Under the pieces are notes generated by a model. It made no database searches. It was not told the origin of the DNA and was given only the letters and a program-made list of their open reading frames with translations. 5,652 nucleotides of DNA. It comes from Thermoplasmata archaeon (GTDB lineage Archaea > Thermoplasmatota > Thermoplasmata > Thermoplasmatales > Thermoplasmataceae). Shown one piece after another: positions 1-5,513 of the stretch (position 1 is the stretch's first letter; each line of letters begins with the position of its first letter). Made by a program: the position numbers and the translations under genes. The stretch lies in contig JAKAYH010000177.1 of the NCBI GenBank assembly GCA_021826835.1, forward strand, positions 1 to 5,652. The letters run 5' to 3'.

Positions 1-97
1 TGAATTTTCGCCTAAATATATACCGATTTAAACAATAGGGTTACTGATCCACTCCTTGCATTACTTTAGCTAACTTTATGAAACTCAAGTAAATTTC

Positions 98-784
98 CTA
101 TTTACTGGTTTCATTCAATAGTTTCATTACCAGATCAGGGCGATCTGTTCCTATGGAATCGACTCCTGCATTGATGCAATTCATAATTTCCTCTTCACTA
201 TTTGGTGTCCACACACTTACATTAATTCCTCCTTTGTGGCATAAGTCTACATAACTCCTGTTGATCCCTTCAAAATATAGAGAAAGAGTATTGCTTTTAC
301 AACTTCTTGCTACTGTAACTGGATCGACTGGAAACCCTGCAAGGAGTGCACCACTTTCTAAAGATGGAATATGTTTTTTTATTTCAAGGAGAATTTCGTG
401 ATAGAATGAGATTACAATTGTCCTTTTTATGATCTCTGGTTTATCATTGAAAAGCTTAATCATTGCCTTAACAGTGTTTACGTCCTTGAGTTCAACGATC
501 ACAGGTATGGATATGCTCTTATAAACATCTTCAAGAATGGGTATTTTTTCCCCATTTTTTAGTTTTATGGCCAATATATCTTGAAGCTTCATATCTGATA
601 TCTTTTTATTTAACCCGGCAACTCGATTTAGATCAGCATCATGATTGACAATCAAACTTCCATCCAGACTTAGGTGAACATCGCATTCAACTGCATTACA
701 TCCAAGCTTCTCTGCTCCTATAAATGCCTTCAGTGTATTCTCTGGAAAAAGATCACCACCTCCCCTATGTGCAATAACAAACAT
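98..784 (-). CDS. Glycerophosphodiester phosphodiesterase (GDPD/UgpQ family)
   Basis: This enzyme is predicted to hydrolyse glycerophosphodiesters to glycerol phosphate and an alcohol, with a divalent metal, in a TIM-barrel fold. No signal peptide or membrane segment is visible, so it is probably cytosolic. With the ATG at 784 as residue 1, the family motifs are all present: AHRG with H6, PENT at 14-17, the metal-binding ExD pair E33/D35, catalytic H48 in NHD, and ELK with E98 and K100. The C-terminal end carries VWTPN and the diagnostic GTDRP. At 228 residues it is the usual size of a single-domain family member. The frame can be extended to a TTG at 799, adding MKLKK. I prefer the ATG because a TATA box centred about 26 bp upstream would start transcription at this codon (leaderless mRNA). 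The gene diverges from an MFS transporter, which suggests but does not prove a shared role in scavenging. Substrate specificity, and G1P versus G3P stereochemistry, cannot be read from sequence. Confidence 0.93.
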   Translation of the reverse strand: MFVIAHRGGGDLFPENTLKAFIGAEKLGCNAVECDVHLSLDGSLIVNHDADLNRVAGLNKKISDMKLQDILAIKLKNGEKIPILEDVYKSISIPVIVELKDVNTVKAMIKLFNDKPEIIKRTIVISFYHEILLEIKKHIPSLESGALLAGFPVDPVTVARSCKSNTLSLYFEGINRSYVDLCHKGGINVSVWTPNSEEEIMNCINAGVDSIGTDRPDLVMKLLNETSK

Positions 785-802
785 TTTTTTCAATTTCAAA
801 AT

Positions 803-815
803 TGCATATATATTC
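803..815 (-). promoter_or_regulatory. TATA box of the phosphodiesterase gene
   Basis: On the minus strand the sequence reads GAATATATATGC. The TATA core is centred near 810, about 26 bp upstream of the ATG at 784. This is the archaeal TBP-to-start spacing, so transcription would begin at or very near the start codon, giving a leaderless mRNA. The same geometry is why the ATG was chosen over the upstream TTG. Confidence 0.55.
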
Positions 816-862
816 TTAAAGATTTACAATTATTTGAACGAAGGAGATGAAGTAACCCAAAG

Positions 863-876
863 TATATTTAAATATA
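863..876. promoter_or_regulatory. 14-bp AT palindrome in divergent promoter region
   Basis: The sequence TATATTTAAATATA is a perfect palindrome. It lies about 22 bp upstream of the transporter TATA box and about 50 bp upstream of the phosphodiesterase TATA box. That is a reasonable place for a dimeric regulator or a third TBP-like site. It is made only of A and T in an AT-rich spacer, so chance is a real alternative. Confidence 0.25.
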
Positions 877-893
877 TATAGAACTATATGGGG

Positions 894-906
894 AAACTAT
901 ATAAAT
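894..906 (+). promoter_or_regulatory. BRE/TATA promoter of the MFS transporter gene
   Basis: The purine-rich GAAAC run (893-897, BRE-like) is followed directly by TATATAAAT at 898-906. The TATA core is centred about 24-25 bp upstream of the ATG at 926, so the expected transcript starts at or next to that codon. This supports 926 over the GTG at 917 and over the ATG at 968. Confidence 0.55.
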
Positions 907-925
907 TGGTTGCAATGTGTCAACT

Positions 926-2236
926 ATGTTTAAAGCGATGGATGATAGTAAAATAAGGAGAATCCATATGAAAATAACAACGCTTTCATCTGCTGGCAGT
1001 TTTCTTGATGGGTTTGACATATCAATAGTTTCAGTTGCCATACTGACAATCACATCTTTGTATTCTTTAACTTCAACGCAACAAACCCTTCTACTAGGCT
1101 CCACCCTTTTGGGAATGGTTTTTGGTGGGCTCAGTATAGGTTATTTAACTGATATTAAAGGTAGGAAGTTTGTATTTCTTTGGGATATGGTTATTTTCAT
1201 TCTATTCACTTTTTTAACAGCTATTTCATTAAATTATACACAATTATTAATTTTCAGACTTCTGCTTGGCGTCGCCATAGGAGCAGATTATGCAATAACA
1301 CCAACCATAATAGCAGAGTTCGCCCCCGCAAAGCACAGGGGCAAATTACTTAGTTTTTCTGGAGGGGCTTGGTTTATTGGAGCCTTTGCTGCTTATGGAG
1401 TTGGCTATTTGATGCCTCTATTTTTTCCTGTCACGGAAGCATGGAGATTAATGTTTGGAGTAGGAATTATACCTGCAGTTATTGTTCTGATTTTAAGAAG
1501 AGATATCCCAGAGTCTCCCAGATGGTTAATGGCTCAGGGAGAATATTCAAGAGCCGAAAAGTCCATGAGAACGATTAGTAAGGATGCAGAAATCTCGGTG
1601 CACCCAAGAAGAAAGAAAACAAGAATAAGTGTCCTATTCAGCAAAAAATATATTGCAGCAACTCTTTTTATCTCAATATTTTGGTTTGTACTTGATGCCG
1701 TTACTTATGTAATAGCTCTTGACGGACCAACTATTTTAGCATCTAGTTTTAGCCTAACATCCGGAGTTGCGTCTGGATATGCTGCAATTATCGCCGCTTT
1801 TGCCATTATCGGAGCTGTTCTTGCGATTCTTTACATAGACAGAACAGGAAGAAAGAACTTAACCAGTATGGGATTTTTAGGGATGGTCATTCCATTATTT
1901 GTGGCAGCTTTAGTTTTTGAATTTTATCCAAATCTGCTATTTGTAATAATTCTGTTTATAATATTTGAAATCAGTCAAGAAGTTGGACCTGGAATTACAA
2001 ATTCCGTATACCCACAGGAATTATATCCAACTGAAATCAGGTCAACGGCTCAGGGTTTTGGAACAACCATCAGCAGAATAGGCGCTTTGTTTGGAATATT
2101 TACATTTGCAATTTTCTCTACAATTGCTCTTGGACTGACATATCTTGTAGTATTGTCCTTAATTGGTTTGATTGCTACGATCATATTTGGTGTGGAAACG
2201 AAGGGAAAATCATTGGAGGAACTCTCTGGTGAATAA
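926..2236 (+). CDS. MFS transporter, sugar/metabolite:H+ symporter type
   Basis: A 436-residue integral membrane protein with about 12 hydrophobic helices in two halves, the standard MFS length. Numbering from the ATG at 926, family signatures appear in order. DGFD at 28-31 lies in helix 1 and may carry the proton-coupling acids. GYLTDIKGRK at 72-81 is loop 2-3 motif A. The FR at 110-111 leads into E131-FAP, then come PESPRWL at 195-201 and a charged central loop around 210-235. The second motif A is DRTGRK at 305-310, then PQELYPTEIR at 363-372 and a C-terminal ETKGKSLEEL. This set matches the sugar-porter and related metabolite/phosphate symporter families; the substrate cannot be assigned. 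The start is uncertain: GTG 917, ATG 926, ATG 938 and ATG 968 are all in frame. Family members usually have a short soluble stretch ending in FH or IH before helix 1, so 968 looks too late, and the TATA position favours 926. It diverges from the phosphodiesterase gene. Confidence 0.92.
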   Translation: MFKAMDDSKIRRIHMKITTLSSAGSFLDGFDISIVSVAILTITSLYSLTSTQQTLLLGSTLLGMVFGGLSIGYLTDIKGRKFVFLWDMVIFILFTFLTAISLNYTQLLIFRLLLGVAIGADYAITPTIIAEFAPAKHRGKLLSFSGGAWFIGAFAAYGVGYLMPLFFPVTEAWRLMFGVGIIPAVIVLILRRDIPESPRWLMAQGEYSRAEKSMRTISKDAEISVHPRRKKTRISVLFSKKYIAATLFISIFWFVLDAVTYVIALDGPTILASSFSLTSGVASGYAAIIAAFAIIGAVLAILYIDRTGRKNLTSMGFLGMVIPLFVAALVFEFYPNLLFVIILFIIFEISQEVGPGITNSVYPQELYPTEIRSTAQGFGTTISRIGALFGIFTFAIFSTIALGLTYLVVLSLIGLIATIIFGVETKGKSLEELSGE

Positions 2237-2282
2237 TCTCACTCTCACCATTACCATTGTGGTTTCTGACTGTTGAATTTTT
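2227..2282 (+). terminator. Possible 3' end signals of the transporter gene
   Basis: A 6-bp inverted repeat TGGTGA/TCACCA (2227-2232 and 2245-2250) has the TAA stop in its loop. A T5 run follows at 2278-2282, about 42 nt past the stop. A longer T6 run sits at 2366-2371. Archaeal termination depends mainly on U-tracts, so either run could serve. The transporter converges on the next gene across 172 bp, where some terminator is expected. None of these elements is strong. Confidence 0.3.
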
Positions 2283-2408
2283 AACGGAGAGGAGCAGAGA
2301 GTATTTCACTAAATGCCATAATTGATCCAATAAGTTTCAAAATAATATGAGTTTTGACATGATTATTTTTTGATCGGTATGTCACAGAGTGCTATTGATT
2401 TTCAATTT

Positions 2409-3248
2409 CTAAGGAGCATATCCGGCATTAACATAGCTTTCAAAGCGTATGGGTTCCTTTACAAACCTCATAACAGAGCTTGTTTCTCTATAATAGTTAA
2501 GAGTAAGTCTATGTAACATCAGCTGGTCCAGAAAACCTTCTTCAGAAATCTTTTCTCCGAGATTCCTTGAAAAGAATCCTGACTTTGCCGCAACCAGTGG
2601 CTTATTTTCTTTTTTTGCAACAATGTTCATGCACTCAACAAAATTAATCTTGTCTCTGGAATTCACCTCAATGGCTCCAGTGATCGATGCAGCCGATTTT
2701 AACGTTTTTGCCAGATCTTCAACATGAACAGGACATATTGGTCCACCATCTGGGAAACTTCTTACTCCTTTTCCTAAAAGGTCTTTTATCAATTTTACAA
2801 ATCTATCTTCCTTTCCGCCAAAAGCAAAGGACATTCTAACTAACAGGTGATTCTTTACTAAACTTGCATTGTCTTCGCCCGTTCTCTTAGTTCGGAAATA
2901 CTCATTTTGACCGTAATGCACATTAATAGAAGAAAAATAGATCAGCCTTTGATTTTTATCAATTTTCTTAACAGCAGCTGCCACATTTTTTATCCCTTTC
3001 ACGTTCAGATCAAAAAGCTCTTTGTCATTTTGTGAATCTGACCCTGCAAGATATAAGATTTCATCAAAATCTTTCACTATATCTTGTACATTGTCAATTT
3101 TTGTTATATCGCCCTCTATCCAATTGAATTTAGAAAAATTTTCGTCTTTTATACGATTCCTGGAAAGATAAGCAACCTCATCGTATCCCATTCTCTGCAT
3201 TAGCTCCTTTCCAAGATACCCAGAACCACCAATAAATAATGCTTTCAC
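2409..3248 (-). CDS. NAD(P)-binding SDR epimerase/dehydratase-like protein
   Basis: A 279-residue Rossmann-fold protein of the extended or atypical short-chain dehydrogenase/reductase family, predicted to act on a nucleotide sugar or similar compound in the cytosol. The glycine-rich loop GGSGYLG is at residues 7-13. LSRN at 28-31 ends strand 2; the Arg there hints at NADP(H). Other family marks are EGDIT at 45-49, LYLAG at 65-69, the N82-VKG segment, SS at 106-107, the YxxxK pair Y117/K121, and PVHVEDLA at 173-180. The start is a GTG. An in-frame TAA lies only two codons upstream, and the protein begins right at the first Rossmann strand, so no other start fits. No clear Shine-Dalgarno site precedes it. 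A TTTTTTATT stretch about 26 bp upstream could be a TATA-like element or a U-tract ending the upstream gene. It lies 36 bp after the 301-residue gene on the same strand. The exact reaction is not recognisable. Confidence 0.85.
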   Translation of the reverse strand: MKALFIGGSGYLGKELMQRMGYDEVAYLSRNRIKDENFSKFNWIEGDITKIDNVQDIVKDFDEILYLAGSDSQNDKELFDLNVKGIKNVAAAVKKIDKNQRLIYFSSINVHYGQNEYFRTKRTGEDNASLVKNHLLVRMSFAFGGKEDRFVKLIKDLLGKGVRSFPDGGPICPVHVEDLAKTLKSAASITGAIEVNSRDKINFVECMNIVAKKENKPLVAAKSGFFSRNLGEKISEEGFLDQLMLHRLTLNYYRETSSVMRFVKEPIRFESYVNAGYAP

Positions 3249-3284
3249 AAAGGGTTAACGTTTATGGAATAAAAAAGGTTATCC

Positions 3285-4190
3285 CTAATTTTTTATTTCC
3301 TGAATTTCAACAATGGATAATTTATTCTCAGGATATTTCTGTAAATAATCTGCAACACGTTTTAAGAATATTTTTTGGGCAGATTTCATCAGGTAGAAAT
3401 CCATATGGTACTTGCCATTTTCATATCTTACAACTCTCCTGAAAGTCAAAATATCATCTTCAGTCAAAAAGGACAGAAGTTTACTCAATTCATCGTCTAT
3501 TATCTCCCCGGAATAAAAACCAGGTTCTTTCTTTAATTTATGTATTTTTTCTCCTGAGATATCATCTTTAGAATTGTAAACACAAACGATCTTCTCCTGC
3601 TCAGCATACTTTACCTCCATAATATAATCCTTAAATTTGGCATCAATATTTTTCTCTGCATTAGAAGGGGAAAATGTGAGAGATACTATGGAAATAGCTG
3701 CATATCCGCTCAATCTCTTAATTAAGTTCTCAAATTGTTCTGATTTGCCAAGATATTCCAATGAAAATCCTGGAATATTCTTGTTTGAAAAGGTTATTAT
3801 TTTTGTTATCATAGCCTCGTCAGACATCATATATCTCAGGTAAATTACAACTTTTCCGTTATTAAAGTGAATTGTATCAAGAATTACAGAATACACTCTG
3901 AGAGCTTGTCCAAGAGCCAAAAGTTCGGAAAATTCCTTTGACGAATCCTTTATCACAATAAAATTCCCAAGGTCTTTATGAGGAACTTTTGACAGGAAAA
4001 TAGAATCCTCTCGTTTCATATCCTCTGGCTTTTCCAGATACATCATCAACGAAACATTATCTCCATCGAAAAGAACTCCGCCAAAAAGACTCACATTGAG
4101 TTTAGCCATTGTCTTGAAAATAGGGTATTCTGAGTTGAGGGTTATTATAACTTGTCTCCCTCTTTCATCGAGTTTCTTTGTATCAATCAT
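3285..4190 (-). CDS. Unrecognised 301-residue protein with internal duplication
   Basis: I do not recognise a named family. The protein is soluble and lysine/glutamate-rich, without signal peptide, membrane helix or metal-cluster motif. It appears to be a twofold repeat. EFSELLALG (86-94) followed by IHFNNGKVVIYLRY (107-120) lines up with ELSKLLSFL (234-242) followed by VRYENGKYHMDFYL (254-267). Both are followed by a helix-like stretch and a short strand (FSLEYLG at 142-148; LSIVEIQ at 291-297). Each unit is about 120-140 residues. The strand-helix-strand pattern, with an LRY/FYL strand, resembles the ligand-binding-like domain found ahead of the HTH in archaeal bacterio-opsin-activator-type regulators, but no HTH is present here. 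That comparison is an inference from pattern memory only. The ATG at 4190 lies about 28 bp downstream of a good TATA box, suggesting a leaderless mRNA. The SDR gene follows after 36 bp, possibly in the same transcript. It diverges from PCNA. Confidence 0.8.
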   Translation of the reverse strand: MIDTKKLDERGRQVIITLNSEYPIFKTMAKLNVSLFGGVLFDGDNVSLMMYLEKPEDMKREDSIFLSKVPHKDLGNFIVIKDSSKEFSELLALGQALRVYSVILDTIHFNNGKVVIYLRYMMSDEAMITKIITFSNKNIPGFSLEYLGKSEQFENLIKRLSGYAAISIVSLTFSPSNAEKNIDAKFKDYIMEVKYAEQEKIVCVYNSKDDISGEKIHKLKKEPGFYSGEIIDDELSKLLSFLTEDDILTFRRVVRYENGKYHMDFYLMKSAQKIFLKRVADYLQKYPENKLSIVEIQEIKN

Positions 4191-4212
4191 TTAACAATTC
4201 ATTGAGACGTTT

Positions 4213-4224
4213 GATTTATAACTT
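4213..4224 (-). promoter_or_regulatory. TATA box of the 301-residue protein gene
   Basis: The minus strand reads AAGTTATAAATC, with the core TTATAAA at 4215-4221. Its centre is about 28 bp upstream of the ATG at 4190, the spacing for a leaderless or nearly leaderless archaeal transcript. Confidence 0.5.
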
Positions 4225-4285
4225 ATGCTCTTAAATCACAATTTCGTCATTTGATCAACCCTGATACATAATTATGAATCAAAAA

Positions 4286-4301
4286 GGAAAAATAATTAAT
4301 A
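4286..4301 (+). promoter_or_regulatory. Probable BRE/TATA promoter of the PCNA gene
   Basis: GGAAA (4286-4290) followed by AATAATTAATA (4291-4301) fits a purine-rich BRE plus TATA box. Initiation about 26 bp downstream, near 4322, would give a leader of roughly 23 nt that includes the Shine-Dalgarno site. A second TATA-like stretch, TGTATAAC at 4309-4316, would start the RNA too close to the ribosome site to keep it intact, so I prefer the first. Confidence 0.35.
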
Positions 4302-4333
4302 CCCACTTGTATAACACATTCATACCATAAATA

Positions 4334-4341
4334 GGAGTGAT
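4334..4341 (+). promoter_or_regulatory. Shine-Dalgarno site of the PCNA gene
   Basis: GGAGTGAT closely matches the archaeal anti-Shine-Dalgarno complement GGAGGTGAT, with one base missing. GGAG ends 7 nt before the ATG at 4345. This fixes the PCNA start and rejects the out-of-frame ATG at 4340, which is only 2 nt from GGAG and is followed at once by AAA TGA. Confidence 0.7.
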
Positions 4342-4344
4342 GAA

Positions 4345-5085
4345 ATGACAAAACTATCCATTTCCATAAAAAATCTCAGAGAAATAATAGATTTACTGAA
4401 TACGGTTGTATCGGAAGCGAAGCTTAAACTTGATTCAAAGGGGTTGAACGTAAAAGCTGTTGACAGTGCACATGTTGCTATGATAGATATTCAGATGAAT
4501 AAGGAATCATTTATTGATTACGATGTAGATCAGGAGGATGAACTCGCGGTTGATGTTGACAAGCTAAAAGGGATCATTAAACTGGCAACTTCAAATGATA
4601 ATATAATCATAATTAAGGAAAACGAAAGACTGAAATTTAGGCTTGGTTCCATAAGCAAAAGTATCCCTCTGCTGGATAATGGTTCTGTCCTGACGCCAAA
4701 GGTGCCAGCAATTCACAGTGAGAGCTACGTAGTTTTACGAAAGGGGGAACTTGAAAGAGGTTTGAAAGCAGCCGAGGATGTATCTGATGCCATAAAACTT
4801 ATAATGAAACCTGAAGAATTCAGAGCAAGATCCTCCTCAGAATCAGAGGACTCAGAAATGGTTTTACAAAAGTCTGATCTAATCGAATTAAACTGCAACT
4901 CTGAAGTGAAAAGCTCATACCCACTCGATTACCTTCTGAGACTGGTAAAATCTTTAGGAAATGCAGAAGAATTAAAACTTAGCTTCAAGGATGATTATCC
5001 GCTGTCAATAGAATTTAAAACTTCCAAGGATGCTTCAGAAGGAGTATCGGGATTTTTCCTATTGGCTCCAAGAATGGAGCATTAA
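4345..5085 (+). CDS. pcn: DNA polymerase sliding clamp (PCNA)
   Basis: PCNA forms a ring around DNA and tethers the replicative polymerase, FEN1, ligase and other partners through their PIP motifs. At 246 residues it is the normal length for an archaeal or eukaryotic clamp subunit. The strongest signature is GLNVKAVDSAHVAMIDI at 33-49, the conserved region around D40. The first domain is followed by the interdomain connecting loop near 112-128 (SVLTPKVPAIHSE), where PIP boxes dock. The second domain contains SYPLDYLL (191-198), and the chain ends in GFFLLAPRMEH, the family's C-terminal partner-binding tail. Only one PCNA gene is seen here, as expected for a homotrimer, though the rest of the genome is not visible. 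Translation uses a Shine-Dalgarno site and a leader. The stop codon lies 3 bp from the 3' end of a tRNA gene on the other strand, so the two transcripts must meet or overlap. Confidence 0.97.
   Translation: MTKLSISIKNLREIIDLLNTVVSEAKLKLDSKGLNVKAVDSAHVAMIDIQMNKESFIDYDVDQEDELAVDVDKLKGIIKLATSNDNIIIIKENERLKFRLGSISKSIPLLDNGSVLTPKVPAIHSESYVVLRKGELERGLKAAEDVSDAIKLIMKPEEFRARSSSESEDSEMVLQKSDLIELNCNSEVKSSYPLDYLLRLVKSLGNAEELKLSFKDDYPLSIEFKTSKDASEGVSGFFLLAPRMEH
5065..5080. terminator. Perfect 6-bp hairpin at the PCNA/tRNA convergent end
   Basis: GCTCCA-AGAA-TGGAGC is a perfect inverted repeat with a 4-nt loop, lying within the last PCNA codons, 2 bp before the stop codon. On the minus strand it lies about 9 nt beyond the mature tRNA 3' end, after a TTCTT stretch. 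It could help end either transcript or protect the PCNA mRNA 3' end. No strong U-tract adjoins it, so a terminator role is only a possibility. Confidence 0.3.
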
Positions 5086-5088
5086 GAA

Positions 5089-5163
5089 CGGGCGCGGGGG
5101 GATTTGGACCCCCGATCTACAGCTTAGGAGGCTGTTGCCATATCCATGCTTGGCCACGCGCCC
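5089..5163 (-). tRNA. tRNA-Arg (anticodon CCU), no intron, no encoded CCA
   Basis: The minus strand folds into a complete 75-nt cloverleaf. The acceptor stem GGGCGCG/CGCGCCC has seven Watson-Crick pairs. The D stem is GCCA/TGGC with D loop AGCATGGATA, the anticodon stem ACAGC/GCTGT, the variable loop AGATC, and the T stem GGGGG/CCCCC. The anticodon loop CTCCTAA places CCT at 34-36, reading AGG (Arg). Arg identity base A20 is present and the discriminator is G73. Tertiary bases U8-A14, G15-C48 and G18-G19 are intact. The oddity is the T loop TCCAAAT: position 55 is C where U (pseudouridine) is nearly universal. CCA is not encoded (TTC follows G73), so it would be added by the CCA enzyme, as is common in archaea. 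It faces PCNA tail-to-tail. Confidence 0.95.
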
Positions 5164-5187
5164 AGTGCAAACCTGAAATAATTTACA

Positions 5188-5200
5188 CATATTTTACATT
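5188..5200 (-). promoter_or_regulatory. Possible TATA box of the tRNA-Arg gene
   Basis: The minus strand reads AATGTAAAATATG, with TAAAATA centred near 5193. Initiation about 26 bp downstream would fall near 5167, leaving a leader of about 4 nt before the mature tRNA end. AT-rich alternatives lie closer to the gene, so the exact box is uncertain. Confidence 0.4.
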
Positions 5201-5501
5201 GTCGTTGAGATTTTTGAGGGAAGCTGTTCAAACGCAATTCCTTGGTATGATGATAAATAACTCTTTAAAGGGGCAGTTGGTAAAGATGTACTGATCAAAT
5301 TGACAAAATGTAAACACGTTAATTCCAGTGACAATTATTCAATGAGGATATGAAACGATTCAAAAAGTCATTTTCTGAATAATGTTGCCATGACCCGAAT
5401 TGAAAAAGGCATAATCCGTCCACCATTAAAGGCAACTATCCAATCGTTGGGTTAAATGAATCCATAAACACTGCTTGGAAAAGATCTGCATTAAACTGAA
5501 T

Positions 5502-5513
5502 TACCTCGAGGTA
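5502..5513. promoter_or_regulatory. 12-bp perfect palindrome TACCTCGAGGTA
   Basis: This palindrome is mixed in base composition, unlike the AT-only palindrome near 870, so it is less easily explained by composition. It lies in gene-poor DNA about 120 bp before several ATGs at the right edge. It could be an operator or a remnant; no partner copy is seen elsewhere in the window. Confidence 0.2.

Noticed and set aside
1..97. Gene or RNA at the left edge
   Set aside because: Only short frames with early stops are present. A TATATATTT stretch on the minus strand could be a promoter for something outside the window, but nothing here supports it.
785..799. TTG start giving the phosphodiesterase five extra residues (MKLKK)
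   Set aside because: The ATG at 784 sits at the expected leaderless start for the TATA box near 810, and the first barrel strand begins right after it.
868..1104. 78-codon minus-strand reading frame over the transporter start
   Set aside because: It lies mostly antisense to conserved transporter codons, has no family features, and its left end covers the promoter region.
1369..1578. 69-codon plus-strand reading frame inside the transporter
   Set aside because: It is a shifted-frame shadow of well-conserved MFS sequence, including the PESPRWL region.
3239..3442. 67-codon plus-strand frame opposite the SDR/unknown gene junction
   Set aside because: It is antisense to the end of the 301-residue gene and the junction, with no promoter or ribosome site and no recognisable product.
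3637..3843. 68-codon plus-strand frame opposite the 301-residue gene
   Set aside because: It is antisense to the middle of that gene and shows no independent coding evidence.
5261..5455. LSm (Sm-like) protein remnant, suggested by GKDVLIKL
   Set aside because: Only one strand resembles the Sm fold. The downstream sequence lacks the conserved D-x-x-x-N Sm1 motif and the RG-D/N Sm2 motif.
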